A DNA stretch of 64,000 nt, taken from Paraburkholderia sp. LEh10 (GTDB taxonomy: Bacteria; Pseudomonadota; Gammaproteobacteria; Burkholderiales; Burkholderiaceae). The stretch covers positions 87,273-151,272 of the forward strand of contig NZ_JAGIPX010000017.1 of assembly GCF_017814945.1 (NCBI RefSeq), in the 5' to 3' direction. The notes under the pieces were generated by a model, which made no database searches, had not been told where the DNA came from, and saw only the letters and a program-made list of their open reading frames with translations. Positions 52,113-60,297 of this stretch are shown here, one piece after another (position 1 is the stretch's first letter; each line of letters starts with the position of its first letter). The translations under genes and the position numbers were made by a program.

Positions 52113-52448
52113 TCAGCGCGCCGGCGCCTTGCGCGCTTCATGCTCCGGCGGAAGCTCGCACGCCTCCGTAACGAGAAGATCGTTGTCTTTCGCGAAGTTG
52201 ATCACGAAGTCGAAAGCCATCGGTTCGATATCCCGCAACCGCGAATCGAGAATCACGCACTTCAGGTCGCCGACCATCGTCGGACGCACGTAATGGGAAT
52301 ATTGGAGACGGGCATTCGGCCCTTTCGCGCCCGGACCGAAACACGACATCACGCCCGCCAGCCGCTCCGACCAGTCGCTTGGACGAAACTTGCGTCCAGA
52401 CGACGTGACGCCTTGAATGAAATATTCGGTTGGGGGTGTGTCGGCCAT
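52113..52448 (-). CDS. DUF3579 domain protein
   Basis: 111 residues, small cytoplasmic protein (TEYFIQGVTSSGRKFRPSDWSERLAGVMSCFG, MVGDLKCVILDSRLRDIEPMAFDFVINFAKDNDLL). DUF3579 is found in beta-proteobacteria, usually between rpsT and argF, as here. Function unknown. The ATG at 52448 begins the domain; the frame continues upstream without family content. Confidence 0.9.
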   Translation of the reverse strand: MADTPPTEYFIQGVTSSGRKFRPSDWSERLAGVMSCFGPGAKGPNARLQYSHYVRPTMVGDLKCVILDSRLRDIEPMAFDFVINFAKDNDLLVTEACELPPEHEARKAPAR

Positions 52449-52902
52449 GTACGAAACCCTGTGTGACTGCCCAGCGATCTGCCGGAGATGAGCCTGCGAA
52501 GGATGACTGCCTGAAAACGCTGTCCGAACACGTCTCGCGACCGCGCGAACCTTGCAGCGAGCCTGCCGTTCGCCTGCCGCAGCGGGCCAGCGAGGCCGCC
52601 TTGGCAGCAGTCGTGATGGCGCACAGCGCGGCACATGCGCGAGGTACGCGAAAACCGTGTCCTGCAAGCAAGGAGCTGCCTGCCGGGCTCTGAGAAAACT
52701 TCGAGATTATAGCGCAGCCAGGGTTTCTCCGCACCGCACATAAGCGTGATGGAACAGTCCCTTACGCGATCCGGCAAAGTCGCCCATGCCGCGTGGCCGA
52801 CTCGTCAAATCATTCAAAATCCTTTATGCTGGATTGAGTTACCACAAACGACGGCGGCCCAGTCCGGCATCTTCGCCCGGGTGAATCCGCCGTATTTGTT
52901 TT
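52449..52902. other. intergenic region between DUF3579 and argF
   Basis: 454 bp without a supportable gene; promoters of both divergent genes should lie here. A TATGCT-type -10 (near 52825) precedes argF. No ARG-box pair was identified by eye. Confidence 0.4.
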
Positions 52903-53832
52903 ATGACCGCCAAGAAAATCCGCCACTATCTGCAGTTCAACGATTTCTCGCTGGAAGACTACGAGTACGTGCTCGAACGCGCGCGCATCCTGAAGCGCAA
53001 GTTCAAGAACTACGAGACGTATCATCCGCTGCACGACCGCACGCTCGCGATGATCTTCGAGAAGAATTCGACGCGTACGCGCCTGTCGTTCGAAGCGGGC
53101 ATCTTCCAGCTGGGCGGTCACGCCGTCTTCATGAGCACGCGCGACACGCAGCTCGGCCGCGGCGAACCGATTGAAGACGCGGCGCAGGTCATCTCGCGGA
53201 TGGTCGACATCATCATGATCCGCACGTTCGGCCAGGACATCATTCAGCGGTTTGCCGAAAACTCGCGCGTGCCCGTCATCAACGGGCTGACGAACGAGTA
53301 TCACCCGTGCCAGGTGCTCGCGGACATCTTCACGTACTACGAACATCGCGGCCCGATCCGCGGCAAGACGGTCGCGTGGGTCGGCGACGCGAACAACATG
53401 CTGTATACGTGGATCGAAGCGGCGCACATTCTCGGCTTCAGGCTGCGCTTGTCCACGCCGCCGGGTTACAAGCTCGACCGCGCGCTGGTCGCACCGGACA
53501 GCGCGCCGTTCTACGAAGAATTCGACGATCCGAACGAAGCCTGCAAGGGCGCCGACCTCGTGACTACGGACGTGTGGACCAGCATGGGTTTCGAAGCCGA
53601 GAACGAAGCGCGCAAGAAAGCGTTCGCGGACTGGTGTGTCGATGCCGACATGATGTCGTGCGCGAACAAGGACGCGCTCTTCATGCACTGCCTGCCTGCG
53701 CATCGCGGCGAGGAAGTCAGCGCGGAGGTGATCGACGGTCCGCAGAGCGTCGTATGGGACGAAGCGGAAAACCGGCTGCACGTGCAGAAAGCGCTGATGG
53801 AATTCCTGCTGCTCGGCAAGCTGAATCACTGA
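52903..53832 (+). CDS. argF: ornithine carbamoyltransferase
   Basis: 309 residues. Forms citrulline from ornithine and carbamoyl phosphate in arginine synthesis. Carbamoyl-phosphate motif STRTR (56-60), HPCQ in the middle and the ornithine/catalytic HCLPAHRGEE loop near the C terminus. ATG with no close overlap to neighbours; it lies in the conserved DUF3579-argF-murB order. Confidence 0.97.
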   Translation: MTAKKIRHYLQFNDFSLEDYEYVLERARILKRKFKNYETYHPLHDRTLAMIFEKNSTRTRLSFEAGIFQLGGHAVFMSTRDTQLGRGEPIEDAAQVISRMVDIIMIRTFGQDIIQRFAENSRVPVINGLTNEYHPCQVLADIFTYYEHRGPIRGKTVAWVGDANNMLYTWIEAAHILGFRLRLSTPPGYKLDRALVAPDSAPFYEEFDDPNEACKGADLVTTDVWTSMGFEAENEARKKAFADWCVDADMMSCANKDALFMHCLPAHRGEEVSAEVIDGPQSVVWDEAENRLHVQKALMEFLLLGKLNH

Positions 53833-53869
53833 GATTCCCCGAGCGAAAGCCTCGCAACGGACCAAACAG

Positions 53870-53896
53870 AATCGCCGGCTTCGAGCCGGCGATTTC
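53870..53896. terminator. terminator between argF and murB
   Basis: Perfect 11-bp stem AATCGCCGGCT / AGCCGGCGATT with a TCG loop between converging genes; T tract short (TTTCG). Confidence 0.75.
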
Positions 53897-53936
53897 GTTT
53901 CCGCGATGCTTCAACGCGCGGCGCGTAGCACGCGCA

Positions 53937-54977
53937 TCAAAGACAGACTGGCTCGGCTTCCAGTTCCACGCCGAAACGCGTCGCGACGTCGTGCTGGATC
54001 GCCTTCGCGAGCGCCAGCACCTCGGCTCCGCTCGCGCCGCCGCGGTTCACGAGCACGAGCGCCTGCCGCTCATGCACGCCCGCCGCCCCCATCTCGCGCC
54101 CCTTCCATCCGCAGCGGTCGATCAGCCAGCCAGCCGCGAGCTTCACGCGTCCGTCCGGCTGACGATACGAGACGATCTGCGGCTCTTTCGCGAGCAGCGC
54201 GTCGAACTGCGCCGCCTCGACGACGGGATTCTTGAAGAAGCTCCCCGCATTGCCGAGCGCGAGCGGATCCGGCAGTTTCGCTCGCCGCACGGCGACGACG
54301 GCATCGAAGATGGCCTGAGGCGTCGGCGTCGCATCGCCGAGACCGGCTGCGGCGAGTTCGCGTGCGATGTCGGCATAGCCGGAGCGCGGCACCCACGCTT
54401 TCGGCAACCTGAACGTCACCGATACGATCACAAAGCGCTCGCGCCCTTCCTGCTTGAAGAAGCTGTCGCGATAGCCGAAGCGGCAAGCATCGGCATCGAG
54501 TTCCACTGCTTCGCCCGTCGCCAGCTCGATCGCCCGCAGCGATGCGAAGCGCTCGCACATCTCCAGCCCGTACGCGCCGATGTTCTGTATCGGCGCCGCG
54601 CCCACCGTGCCCGGAATCAGCGCGAGATTTTCGAGGCCGGGCATGCCTTCTGCAATCGTCCACGACACGAAGTCGTGCCAGTTCTCGCCTGCCGCGGCCT
54701 CGACGTACCACGCGTCGACGTCCTCGCGGACCAGCTTGCGGCCGCGCAGCGCGATCAACAGCACGAGGCCGTCGAAGTCGCGCGTCAGCACGACGTTGCT
54801 GCCACCGCCCAGCACGAGCCGCCGCAAGCCCTTCGCGCGCGGGTCGCGCAAGGCGGCAAGCAGTTGCGCGTCGCTTTCGATGCGGCATGCGAGCCGCGCG
54901 CGCACGTCGAAGCCAAAGGTGTTGTGCGACTTCAGCGGAAAGTCGGCGGCGAACAGAAGCGGATCGGACTGGGACAT
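53937..54977 (-). CDS. murB: UDP-N-acetylenolpyruvoylglucosamine reductase (MurB)
   Basis: 346 residues, FAD enzyme that reduces enolpyruvyl-UDP-GlcNAc to UDP-MurNAc. FAD domain GLRRLVLGGGSNVVLTRDFDGLVL, YVEAAAGENWHDFVSWTIAEGMPGLENLALIPGTVGAAPIQNIGAYG, catalytic-side FGYRDSFFK, and ALGNAGSFFKNPVV. Type I MurB, E. coli-like length. ATG at 54977 opens MSQSDPLLF; the 70 codons before it in frame are GC-driven. Divergent from yajQ. Confidence 0.96.
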   Translation of the reverse strand: MSQSDPLLFAADFPLKSHNTFGFDVRARLACRIESDAQLLAALRDPRAKGLRRLVLGGGSNVVLTRDFDGLVLLIALRGRKLVREDVDAWYVEAAAGENWHDFVSWTIAEGMPGLENLALIPGTVGAAPIQNIGAYGLEMCERFASLRAIELATGEAVELDADACRFGYRDSFFKQEGRERFVIVSVTFRLPKAWVPRSGYADIARELAAAGLGDATPTPQAIFDAVVAVRRAKLPDPLALGNAGSFFKNPVVEAAQFDALLAKEPQIVSYRQPDGRVKLAAGWLIDRCGWKGREMGAAGVHERQALVLVNRGGASGAEVLALAKAIQHDVATRFGVELEAEPVCL

Positions 54978-55180
54978 CAGGAGTTCTGGCAAGCGCCCGG
55001 GACAACGCGCGGACGGGTGTTGCAACCGGCTCGCGAGCCTTGGGCAAAAGGGGAAGGCGTCGGTAAAATGACACCGGTTCGTGATTATAGCGAGAGCGTC
55101 GCGCGCAGCCGTCCAGCCGTCACGTTGCGGCACGGTCGGCAAGGCGGCACGACGCGGCTCGATACAAATGGGAGAAAGCA

Positions 55181-55666
55181 ATGCCATCGTTTGACGTCGT
55201 CTGCGAAGCCAACATGATCGAAGTGAAGAACGCCATCGAGCAGTCGAACAAGGAAATCTCGACGCGCTTCGACTTCAAGGGCTCGGACGCCCGCGTCGAG
55301 CAAAAGGAGCGAGAACTCACCGCGTTCGCCGACGACGAGTTCAAGCTCGGCCAGGTGAAGGACGTGCTCGTGTCGAAAATGGCGAAGCGCAACGTGGACG
55401 TGCGCTTCCTCGACTACGGCAAGATCGAGAAGATCGGCGGCGACAAGGTCAAGCAGGTCGTCACCGTGAAGAAGGGCGTGTCCGGCGATCTCGCGAAGAA
55501 AATCGTCAAGCTCGTGAAGGACAGCAAGATCAAGGTCCAGGCGAGCATCCAGGGCGACGCGGTGCGCGTGACGGGCGCCAAGCGCGACGATCTGCAAAGC
55601 GTGATTGCGATGCTGCGCAAGGACGTGACGGATACGCCGCTCGATTTCAACAACTTCCGCGATTGA
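55181..55666 (+). CDS. yajQ: YajQ family cyclic-dinucleotide-binding protein
   Basis: 161 residues. Sequence MPSFDVVCEANMIEVKNAIEQSNKEISTRFDFKGSDARVE is near-invariant in the family; the fold is two ferredoxin-like halves. Homologues (XC_3703) bind c-di-GMP and act as regulators, others bind RNA or GTP. GGGAGAAAG precedes the ATG. It is divergent from murB and converges on plsY. Confidence 0.95.
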   Translation: MPSFDVVCEANMIEVKNAIEQSNKEISTRFDFKGSDARVEQKERELTAFADDEFKLGQVKDVLVSKMAKRNVDVRFLDYGKIEKIGGDKVKQVVTVKKGVSGDLAKKIVKLVKDSKIKVQASIQGDAVRVTGAKRDDLQSVIAMLRKDVTDTPLDFNNFRD

Positions 55667-55678
55667 TCTTTCGGCTCG

Positions 55679-55701
55679 AGCGCCGCTCGGCGGGCGGCGC
55701 T
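55679..55701 (+). terminator. possible terminator hairpin of yajQ
   Basis: Stem AGCGCCGC / GCGGCGCT with a 7-nt loop, 12 bp after the stop. Only a weak T-rich tail follows. Confidence 0.4.
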
Positions 55702-55768
55702 TCGATCAACCTTCGGTAGCCTGCGCTCGCCGGAAAGCCTGGCAAAGCAGCCATCGTTCGATGCTGTT

Positions 55769-56404
55769 TCAATGCTTGGAGGCCGGCCGCGCCGCCTCAG
55801 CTTTTTTCTTGTCGCCGATGCGGCTCTCCTGCCCTGCCACCAGCTTCGCGATGTTCGCCCGGTGACGCCAGATCAGCAGCGCGCTCATTGCGACGATCGC
55901 CAGCGCAATCACGTTCGCGCCGAACAGAAACCCGTCGAACAGCGGCGCGAAGATCGCCGCGCACAGCGCCGCCAGCGACGAATAGCGCGTGAAGAACGCG
56001 ACAATCAGCCAGGTCAGCAGCGTCGCGATGCCGAGTATGGGATTGATCGCGAGCAGCACGCCCGCCGCCGTCGCGACGCCCTTGCCACCCTTGAAGCGGA
56101 AATAGACGGGATACAGATGGCCGAGAAACACGGCGATCGCCGCGATCGCAACGGACGTATCGTCGAGCCCGAAGCGCGCCGAGAAGTGCCCCGTGAGCCA
56201 CACGGCGATCCAGCCTTTGAACGCGTCGCCGATCAGCGTGAGAATCGCAGCCTTCTTGTTGCCGCTGCGCAGCACGTTGGTCGCGCCGGGGTTCTTCGAG
56301 CCGTACGAGCGCGGATCGGCCAGCCCCATCGCGCCGCTGACGATCACGGCAAACGACACCGAGCCGATCAGATAGGCCACGACGGCGACAATCAGGTTTT
56401 CCAT
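55769..56404 (-). CDS. plsY: glycerol-3-phosphate acyltransferase PlsY
   Basis: 211 residues, five to seven membrane helices. Transfers the acyl group from acyl-phosphate to glycerol-3-phosphate, the first step of phospholipid synthesis. Signature motifs SKNPGATNVLRSGNKKAA and FRFKGGKGVATAAGVLL are present. ATG at 56404 starts MENLIVAVVAYLIGSVSF; residues before it in frame are not family-like. A basic Ala/Lys tail ends the protein. Confidence 0.95.
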   Translation of the reverse strand: MENLIVAVVAYLIGSVSFAVIVSGAMGLADPRSYGSKNPGATNVLRSGNKKAAILTLIGDAFKGWIAVWLTGHFSARFGLDDTSVAIAAIAVFLGHLYPVYFRFKGGKGVATAAGVLLAINPILGIATLLTWLIVAFFTRYSSLAALCAAIFAPLFDGFLFGANVIALAIVAMSALLIWRHRANIAKLVAGQESRIGDKKKAEAARPASKH

Positions 56405-56540
56405 GTTGAAACTCTTATCAGTGTCGGAAAGCGCAAAAGGCAACACACAAGGCAAGACTAGCGGCGCGGGTCCCCATTCGCCGCGTGCGCAACGGCGCAC
56501 ATTCTACCGAACCCGGCACACCGTTTTACAGGCATGCGCT

Positions 56541-57032
56541 TCAATCGACGCTTGCGCACTGCACCGGCTTCGCGGACAGCAGCGACGTCAGCACGCCGGG
56601 CGCGATGCTGACGAGAAAGCCGCGCCGCCCGCCGTTGATCCAGATACTGTCCAGTTCGAGTATCGTCGATTCGACGTAGACGGGCATCGCCTTCTTCGTC
56701 CCGAACGGCGACGTGCCGCCGATCATGTAGCCCGAATGCCGGCTCGCGACTTCCGGCTTGCAGGGCTCAACGCGTTTCGCGCCGATCTGCCGCGCGAGAT
56801 TCTTCGTCGATACGGTGCGGTCACCGTGCATCAGCACGATCAGCGGCTTCGCGTGCTCGTCTTCCATCACCAGCGTCTTGACGACGTGATGCTCGTCGAC
56901 GCCAAGCTGGCGCGCCGATTCACCCGTGCCGCCGTGCTCGACGTAGTCGTACGGATGCTCGCCGAACTCGATCTTGTGGCGGCGCAGGTACTGCGTGGCG
57001 GGTGTTTCGGAAACGTGTCTGGATTTGCTCAT
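56541..57032 (-). CDS. ybaK: Cys-tRNA(Pro) deacylase YbaK/EbsC
   Basis: 163 residues. Hydrolyses mischarged Cys-tRNA(Pro). Typical segments: YDYVEHGGTGESARQLGVDEHHVVKTLVMED, catalytic loop KNLARQIGAKRVEP and YMIGGTSPFGTKKAMPVYV. ATG at 57032 (MSKSRHVSETPATQYL) chosen by family. Divergent from the acyl-CoA synthetase gene. Confidence 0.94.
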   Translation of the reverse strand: MSKSRHVSETPATQYLRRHKIEFGEHPYDYVEHGGTGESARQLGVDEHHVVKTLVMEDEHAKPLIVLMHGDRTVSTKNLARQIGAKRVEPCKPEVASRHSGYMIGGTSPFGTKKAMPVYVESTILELDSIWINGGRRGFLVSIAPGVLTSLLSAKPVQCASVD

Positions 57033-57184
57033 CGGCGCATTGTAATGTCCGCGCGTCGCAACGGCCATTTGCCAAATGGCCAATTGTGTGCGCCCCGGAA
57101 TCATGACACGATCGTTCGCAAATGTGCCGGCGCCGTGGCACACGGCAAACGCGCGCGCCCGGAATGCCCATCAAGGAGACATCG

Positions 57185-58756
57185 TTGAATACAGCCCAGC
57201 ACTCGCCCGCCGCCGCGCCGCGCATCGATGTGGCCGCGCTTCTCGCCGCGCTCCCCGCACGTATCGCCGGGATTCCCGCGTTCATGGCCGCGCGCGATCC
57301 GCACCGTGTCGCGCTAATCGAAGACGATCGCCGCCTCACGAGCGCGCAACTCGCGCAAGCCGTCGATAGCGTTGCCGCGTTGCTCGGCGAACAGGGCGTG
57401 CGCGCCGGCGACCGCGTGATGATCGTCGCGGAGAACAGCATCGTGCAGATCGTGCTGCTGTTTGCGACCGCGAAGCTCGATGCATGGGCGCTGATGTCGA
57501 ACGCGCGGCTGTCGGCGGCGGAGCTCGATGCAATCCGCGCGCATGCGCAGCCGCGCGTGACCGCGTATGCCGTCGACGCCTCGCCGGATGCGCGCCAGCA
57601 TGCGCAACGCCGCGGCGCACTCCCCGCGCGCTCGATCGGCATCGACATCGGCGCGTGGTCGTGCGCGATCGACGAAGCCGCGCCGGCAGAACCCGTCGAA
57701 GCCGCGAGCGAGCGCCAGTGCGCGGCGCTGATCTACACGACGGGGACGACGGGCACGCCCAAAGGCGTGATGCTGTCGCATCGCAATCTTCTGTTCATCG
57801 CCGCGGTGTCGAGCAGGCTGCGGCGCGTCAATACCGGCGATGTCGTCTACGCGGTGCTACCGATCTCGCACGTGTACGGTCTGGCGTCGGTGTGCCTCGG
57901 CAGCCTGTATGCAGGCGCGACGCTCAGGCTCGCGCCGCGCTTCGCGCCCGAAGCCGTGCGCCGCGCGCTCGCGCAAGAGCGCGTGTCGATCTTCCAGGGC
58001 GTGCCTGCAATGCATGCAAAGCTGCTCGAATATCTGCAAACGAACGGCTTGCCGTGGTCCGCGCCGCAACTGCGCTTCGCGTATTCGGGCGGCTCGCCGC
58101 TCGACGCCGCGCTAAAGTCGCGCGTCGAAAGCGTGTATGGCGTCACGCTGCACAACGGCTACGGCATGACCGAGAGTAGTCCGACCGTCTCTCAGACGAT
58201 GATCGAGGCGCCGCGCGCCGACTGTTCCGTCGGCCAGACGATTCCCGGCATCGAAGTGCGCTTCGTCGGACTGGATGGCGTCGATGTCGCGCGCGGTGAA
58301 GTCGGCGAACTGTGGGTGCGCGGGCCGAACGTGATGCTCGGCTACTACCGCAACCCGCAGCAGACACAGGCCGCCGTCACGGAAGACGGCTGGCTCAGAA
58401 CGGGCGATCTCGCTCGACAGGACGCCGACGGCGCGCTGCATATCGCTGGCCGCAGCAAGGAGTTGATCATCCGCTCGGGCTTCAACGTCTATCCCGCCGA
58501 AGTCGAGCATGTGCTGAACGCGCATCCCGACGTCGTGCAGTCGGCGGTAGTCGGGCGCGCGGTGGAAGGCAACGAGGAAGTGGTGGCGTTCGTCGAGCTG
58601 AAGAGCGGCGCAAAAGCGACGCCCGCCGAACTCGACGCATGGTGCAAGGAAAGGCTCGCGCCGTACAAGCGCCCCGCCGATATCAAGGTGCTTGCCACGT
58701 TGCCCGCCGCATCGACGGGCAAGATTCTCAAGCACCGGTTGCGCGAGCTCGTCTGA
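57185..58756 (+). CDS. acyl-CoA synthetase (AMP-binding family)
   Basis: 523 residues, starting at a TTG that has AAGGAG six to seven bases upstream; other in-frame starts (57164, 57122) lie before or across this site. AMP-forming adenylation motifs: ALIYTTGTTGTPKGVML (P-loop-like), YGMTESSPTVSQ, GWLRTGDLARQDADG and GKILKHRLREL (catalytic Lys). It activates a carboxylic acid to its CoA thioester; the chain length or aromatic specificity cannot be told. Monocistronic. Confidence 0.9.
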   Translation: MNTAQHSPAAAPRIDVAALLAALPARIAGIPAFMAARDPHRVALIEDDRRLTSAQLAQAVDSVAALLGEQGVRAGDRVMIVAENSIVQIVLLFATAKLDAWALMSNARLSAAELDAIRAHAQPRVTAYAVDASPDARQHAQRRGALPARSIGIDIGAWSCAIDEAAPAEPVEAASERQCAALIYTTGTTGTPKGVMLSHRNLLFIAAVSSRLRRVNTGDVVYAVLPISHVYGLASVCLGSLYAGATLRLAPRFAPEAVRRALAQERVSIFQGVPAMHAKLLEYLQTNGLPWSAPQLRFAYSGGSPLDAALKSRVESVYGVTLHNGYGMTESSPTVSQTMIEAPRADCSVGQTIPGIEVRFVGLDGVDVARGEVGELWVRGPNVMLGYYRNPQQTQAAVTEDGWLRTGDLARQDADGALHIAGRSKELIIRSGFNVYPAEVEHVLNAHPDVVQSAVVGRAVEGNEEVVAFVELKSGAKATPAELDAWCKERLAPYKRPADIKVLATLPAASTGKILKHRLRELV

Positions 58757-58777
58757 GCCGCGGGCGGCCAATTACGC

Positions 58778-58848
58778 GTCAGCCGCATAAGGACAGCCGC
58801 ATAAGGTCAGCCGGGTCAAGCCAGCCGCGCGAAGTCAGCCGCGCAAAC
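58778..58848 (+). repeat. 14-15-bp imperfect tandem repeat between the acyl-CoA synthetase and xerD
   Basis: Five degenerate copies, for example GTCAGCCGCATAAG, GACAGCCGCATAAG and GTCAGCCGGGTCAAG, fill most of the 105-bp gap between two converging stop codons. Confidence 0.75.
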
Positions 58849-58861
58849 TGGTTGCGCAAAC

Positions 58862-59797
58862 TCACCCGCGCGGATGATGCGTCGCGTGCAGCGACTTGAG
58901 CCGCTCGCGCGCGACGTGCGTGTAGATCTGCGTCGTCGAGATATCGGTGTGGCCGAGCAGCAGTTGCACGACGCGCAAGTCCGCGCCGTGATTCAGCAGA
59001 TGGGTCGCGAACGCGTGGCGCAGCGTATGCGGCGACAGCGGCGCATGCACATGCGCCGTCATCGCGTGACGCTTGATGATGTTCCAGAACTGCTGGCGCG
59101 TCATGCCTTCGGCGCGGGCGGTGACGAAAAGCGCATCGGCGGAGCGCTGGCCGAGCAGCGCGGGTCGCGACTCGCGCAGATACCGCTCGATCCAGCCGTG
59201 CGCCTCCTCGCCGAACGGAATCAGCCGCTCCTTCGAGCCCTTGCCGAGCACGCGCACGACGCCTTCGTTCAAGCCGACTTCCACGGTCTTCAGCGTGACG
59301 AGTTCGCTCACGCGCAAGCCGCTCGCGTACATCAGCTCCAGCATCGTGCGATCGCGCAAGCCCAACGGCGTCGTCACATCCGGCGCGCCGAGCAGCGCTT
59401 CGACCTGCGCTTCCGTCAATGTCGACGGAAAACGCGGCGGCTGCTTGGCCGCGCGGATACGCAACGTCGGGTCCGCCGACGCGCGATGCTCGCGCACGGC
59501 CCATGCATAGTAGCGTCGGAAGACGGACAGGCGCCGGTTCGCCGACGTCGATTTGTCCATCGCGCGCGCGGCGGCGTAGGCAGTCAGATCGGCTTCGCTC
59601 GCCGTATCGAGCGATGCGTAGCGCTGCTTCGCGAGCCACTCGGAAAAAAGCCGCAAGTCGCGCCGGTACGCGTCGAGCGTGTTGCGCGCGAGGCCATGTT
59701 CGAGCCAGAGCGCATCGCAAAACGCGTCGATCGACGCGCCGCTCGTCACGAGCAGGGGCGACGCGGGCTGCGCGTCTTCGGTCAGCACATCAGTCAT
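58862..59797 (-). CDS. xerD: site-specific tyrosine recombinase XerD
   Basis: 311 residues. With XerC resolves chromosome dimers at dif. N-terminal SAM-like DNA-binding domain (FCDALWLEHGLARNTLDAYRRDLRLF), catalytic Arg in ASGLRVSEL, Lys in LGKGSKERLIPF, HTLRHAFATHLL, His in LLGHTDISTT and Tyr in QIYTHV. ATG at 59797 overlaps the ogt stop by four bases (ATGA), so the two are translationally coupled. Confidence 0.95.
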   Translation of the reverse strand: MTDVLTEDAQPASPLLVTSGASIDAFCDALWLEHGLARNTLDAYRRDLRLFSEWLAKQRYASLDTASEADLTAYAAARAMDKSTSANRRLSVFRRYYAWAVREHRASADPTLRIRAAKQPPRFPSTLTEAQVEALLGAPDVTTPLGLRDRTMLELMYASGLRVSELVTLKTVEVGLNEGVVRVLGKGSKERLIPFGEEAHGWIERYLRESRPALLGQRSADALFVTARAEGMTRQQFWNIIKRHAMTAHVHAPLSPHTLRHAFATHLLNHGADLRVVQLLLGHTDISTTQIYTHVARERLKSLHATHHPRG

Positions 59798-60264
59798 GCG
59801 TAGGGGATGCCCTCGTGTTTGAGTAGCCAGCGTTTGACGTTGCGATAGTAGCCGTCGCCGCCCGTGTGCGCAAAGCCGCCGATGCCACCCGACGCGACCA
59901 CGCGATGACACGGAATCACGATCGGAAAGCAGTTCGAGCCGCAGGCCTGCCCGACCGCGCGCGGCACGCTGCCGACCTCCTTTGCAAGCTGTCCGTAGGT
60001 CATCACGGCGCCCGCCGGAATCGCGCTGATCGCGTGCCAGACACGGCGCTGGAAGGCCGTGCCGACAGCGGCGAGCGGCAGATCGAAGGTCGCGGATGCC
60101 AGCTGCAAATAACACTCGATCTGCTCGACGGCCGCTTTCGCGAGCGGCGAGTCGGGCTCGACGTTCGCCACCGAGCCGGGCAGATAGACGATCTCGCGCA
60201 CGGTCTCGCCCTCCAGCCGCACGCCGATCTTGCCGAACGGCGCATCGATCACTGCATTGAACAT
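59794..60264 (-). CDS. ogt: methylated-DNA--protein-cysteine methyltransferase (Ogt-like)
   Basis: 156 residues. Suicide repair protein that takes alkyl groups from O6-alkylguanine onto C119 in the IPCHRV motif (118-122). The helix-turn-helix recognition part reads VPRAVGQACGSN. Only the short Ogt/Ada-C type; no Ada N-terminal domain. Forms a coupled pair with xerD. Confidence 0.95.
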   Translation of the reverse strand: MFNAVIDAPFGKIGVRLEGETVREIVYLPGSVANVEPDSPLAKAAVEQIECYLQLASATFDLPLAAVGTAFQRRVWHAISAIPAGAVMTYGQLAKEVGSVPRAVGQACGSNCFPIVIPCHRVVASGGIGGFAHTGGDGYYRNVKRWLLKHEGIPYA

Positions 60265-60297
60265 GATGTGCTCACCTCTTTCATTCGCGCCGCGCGC

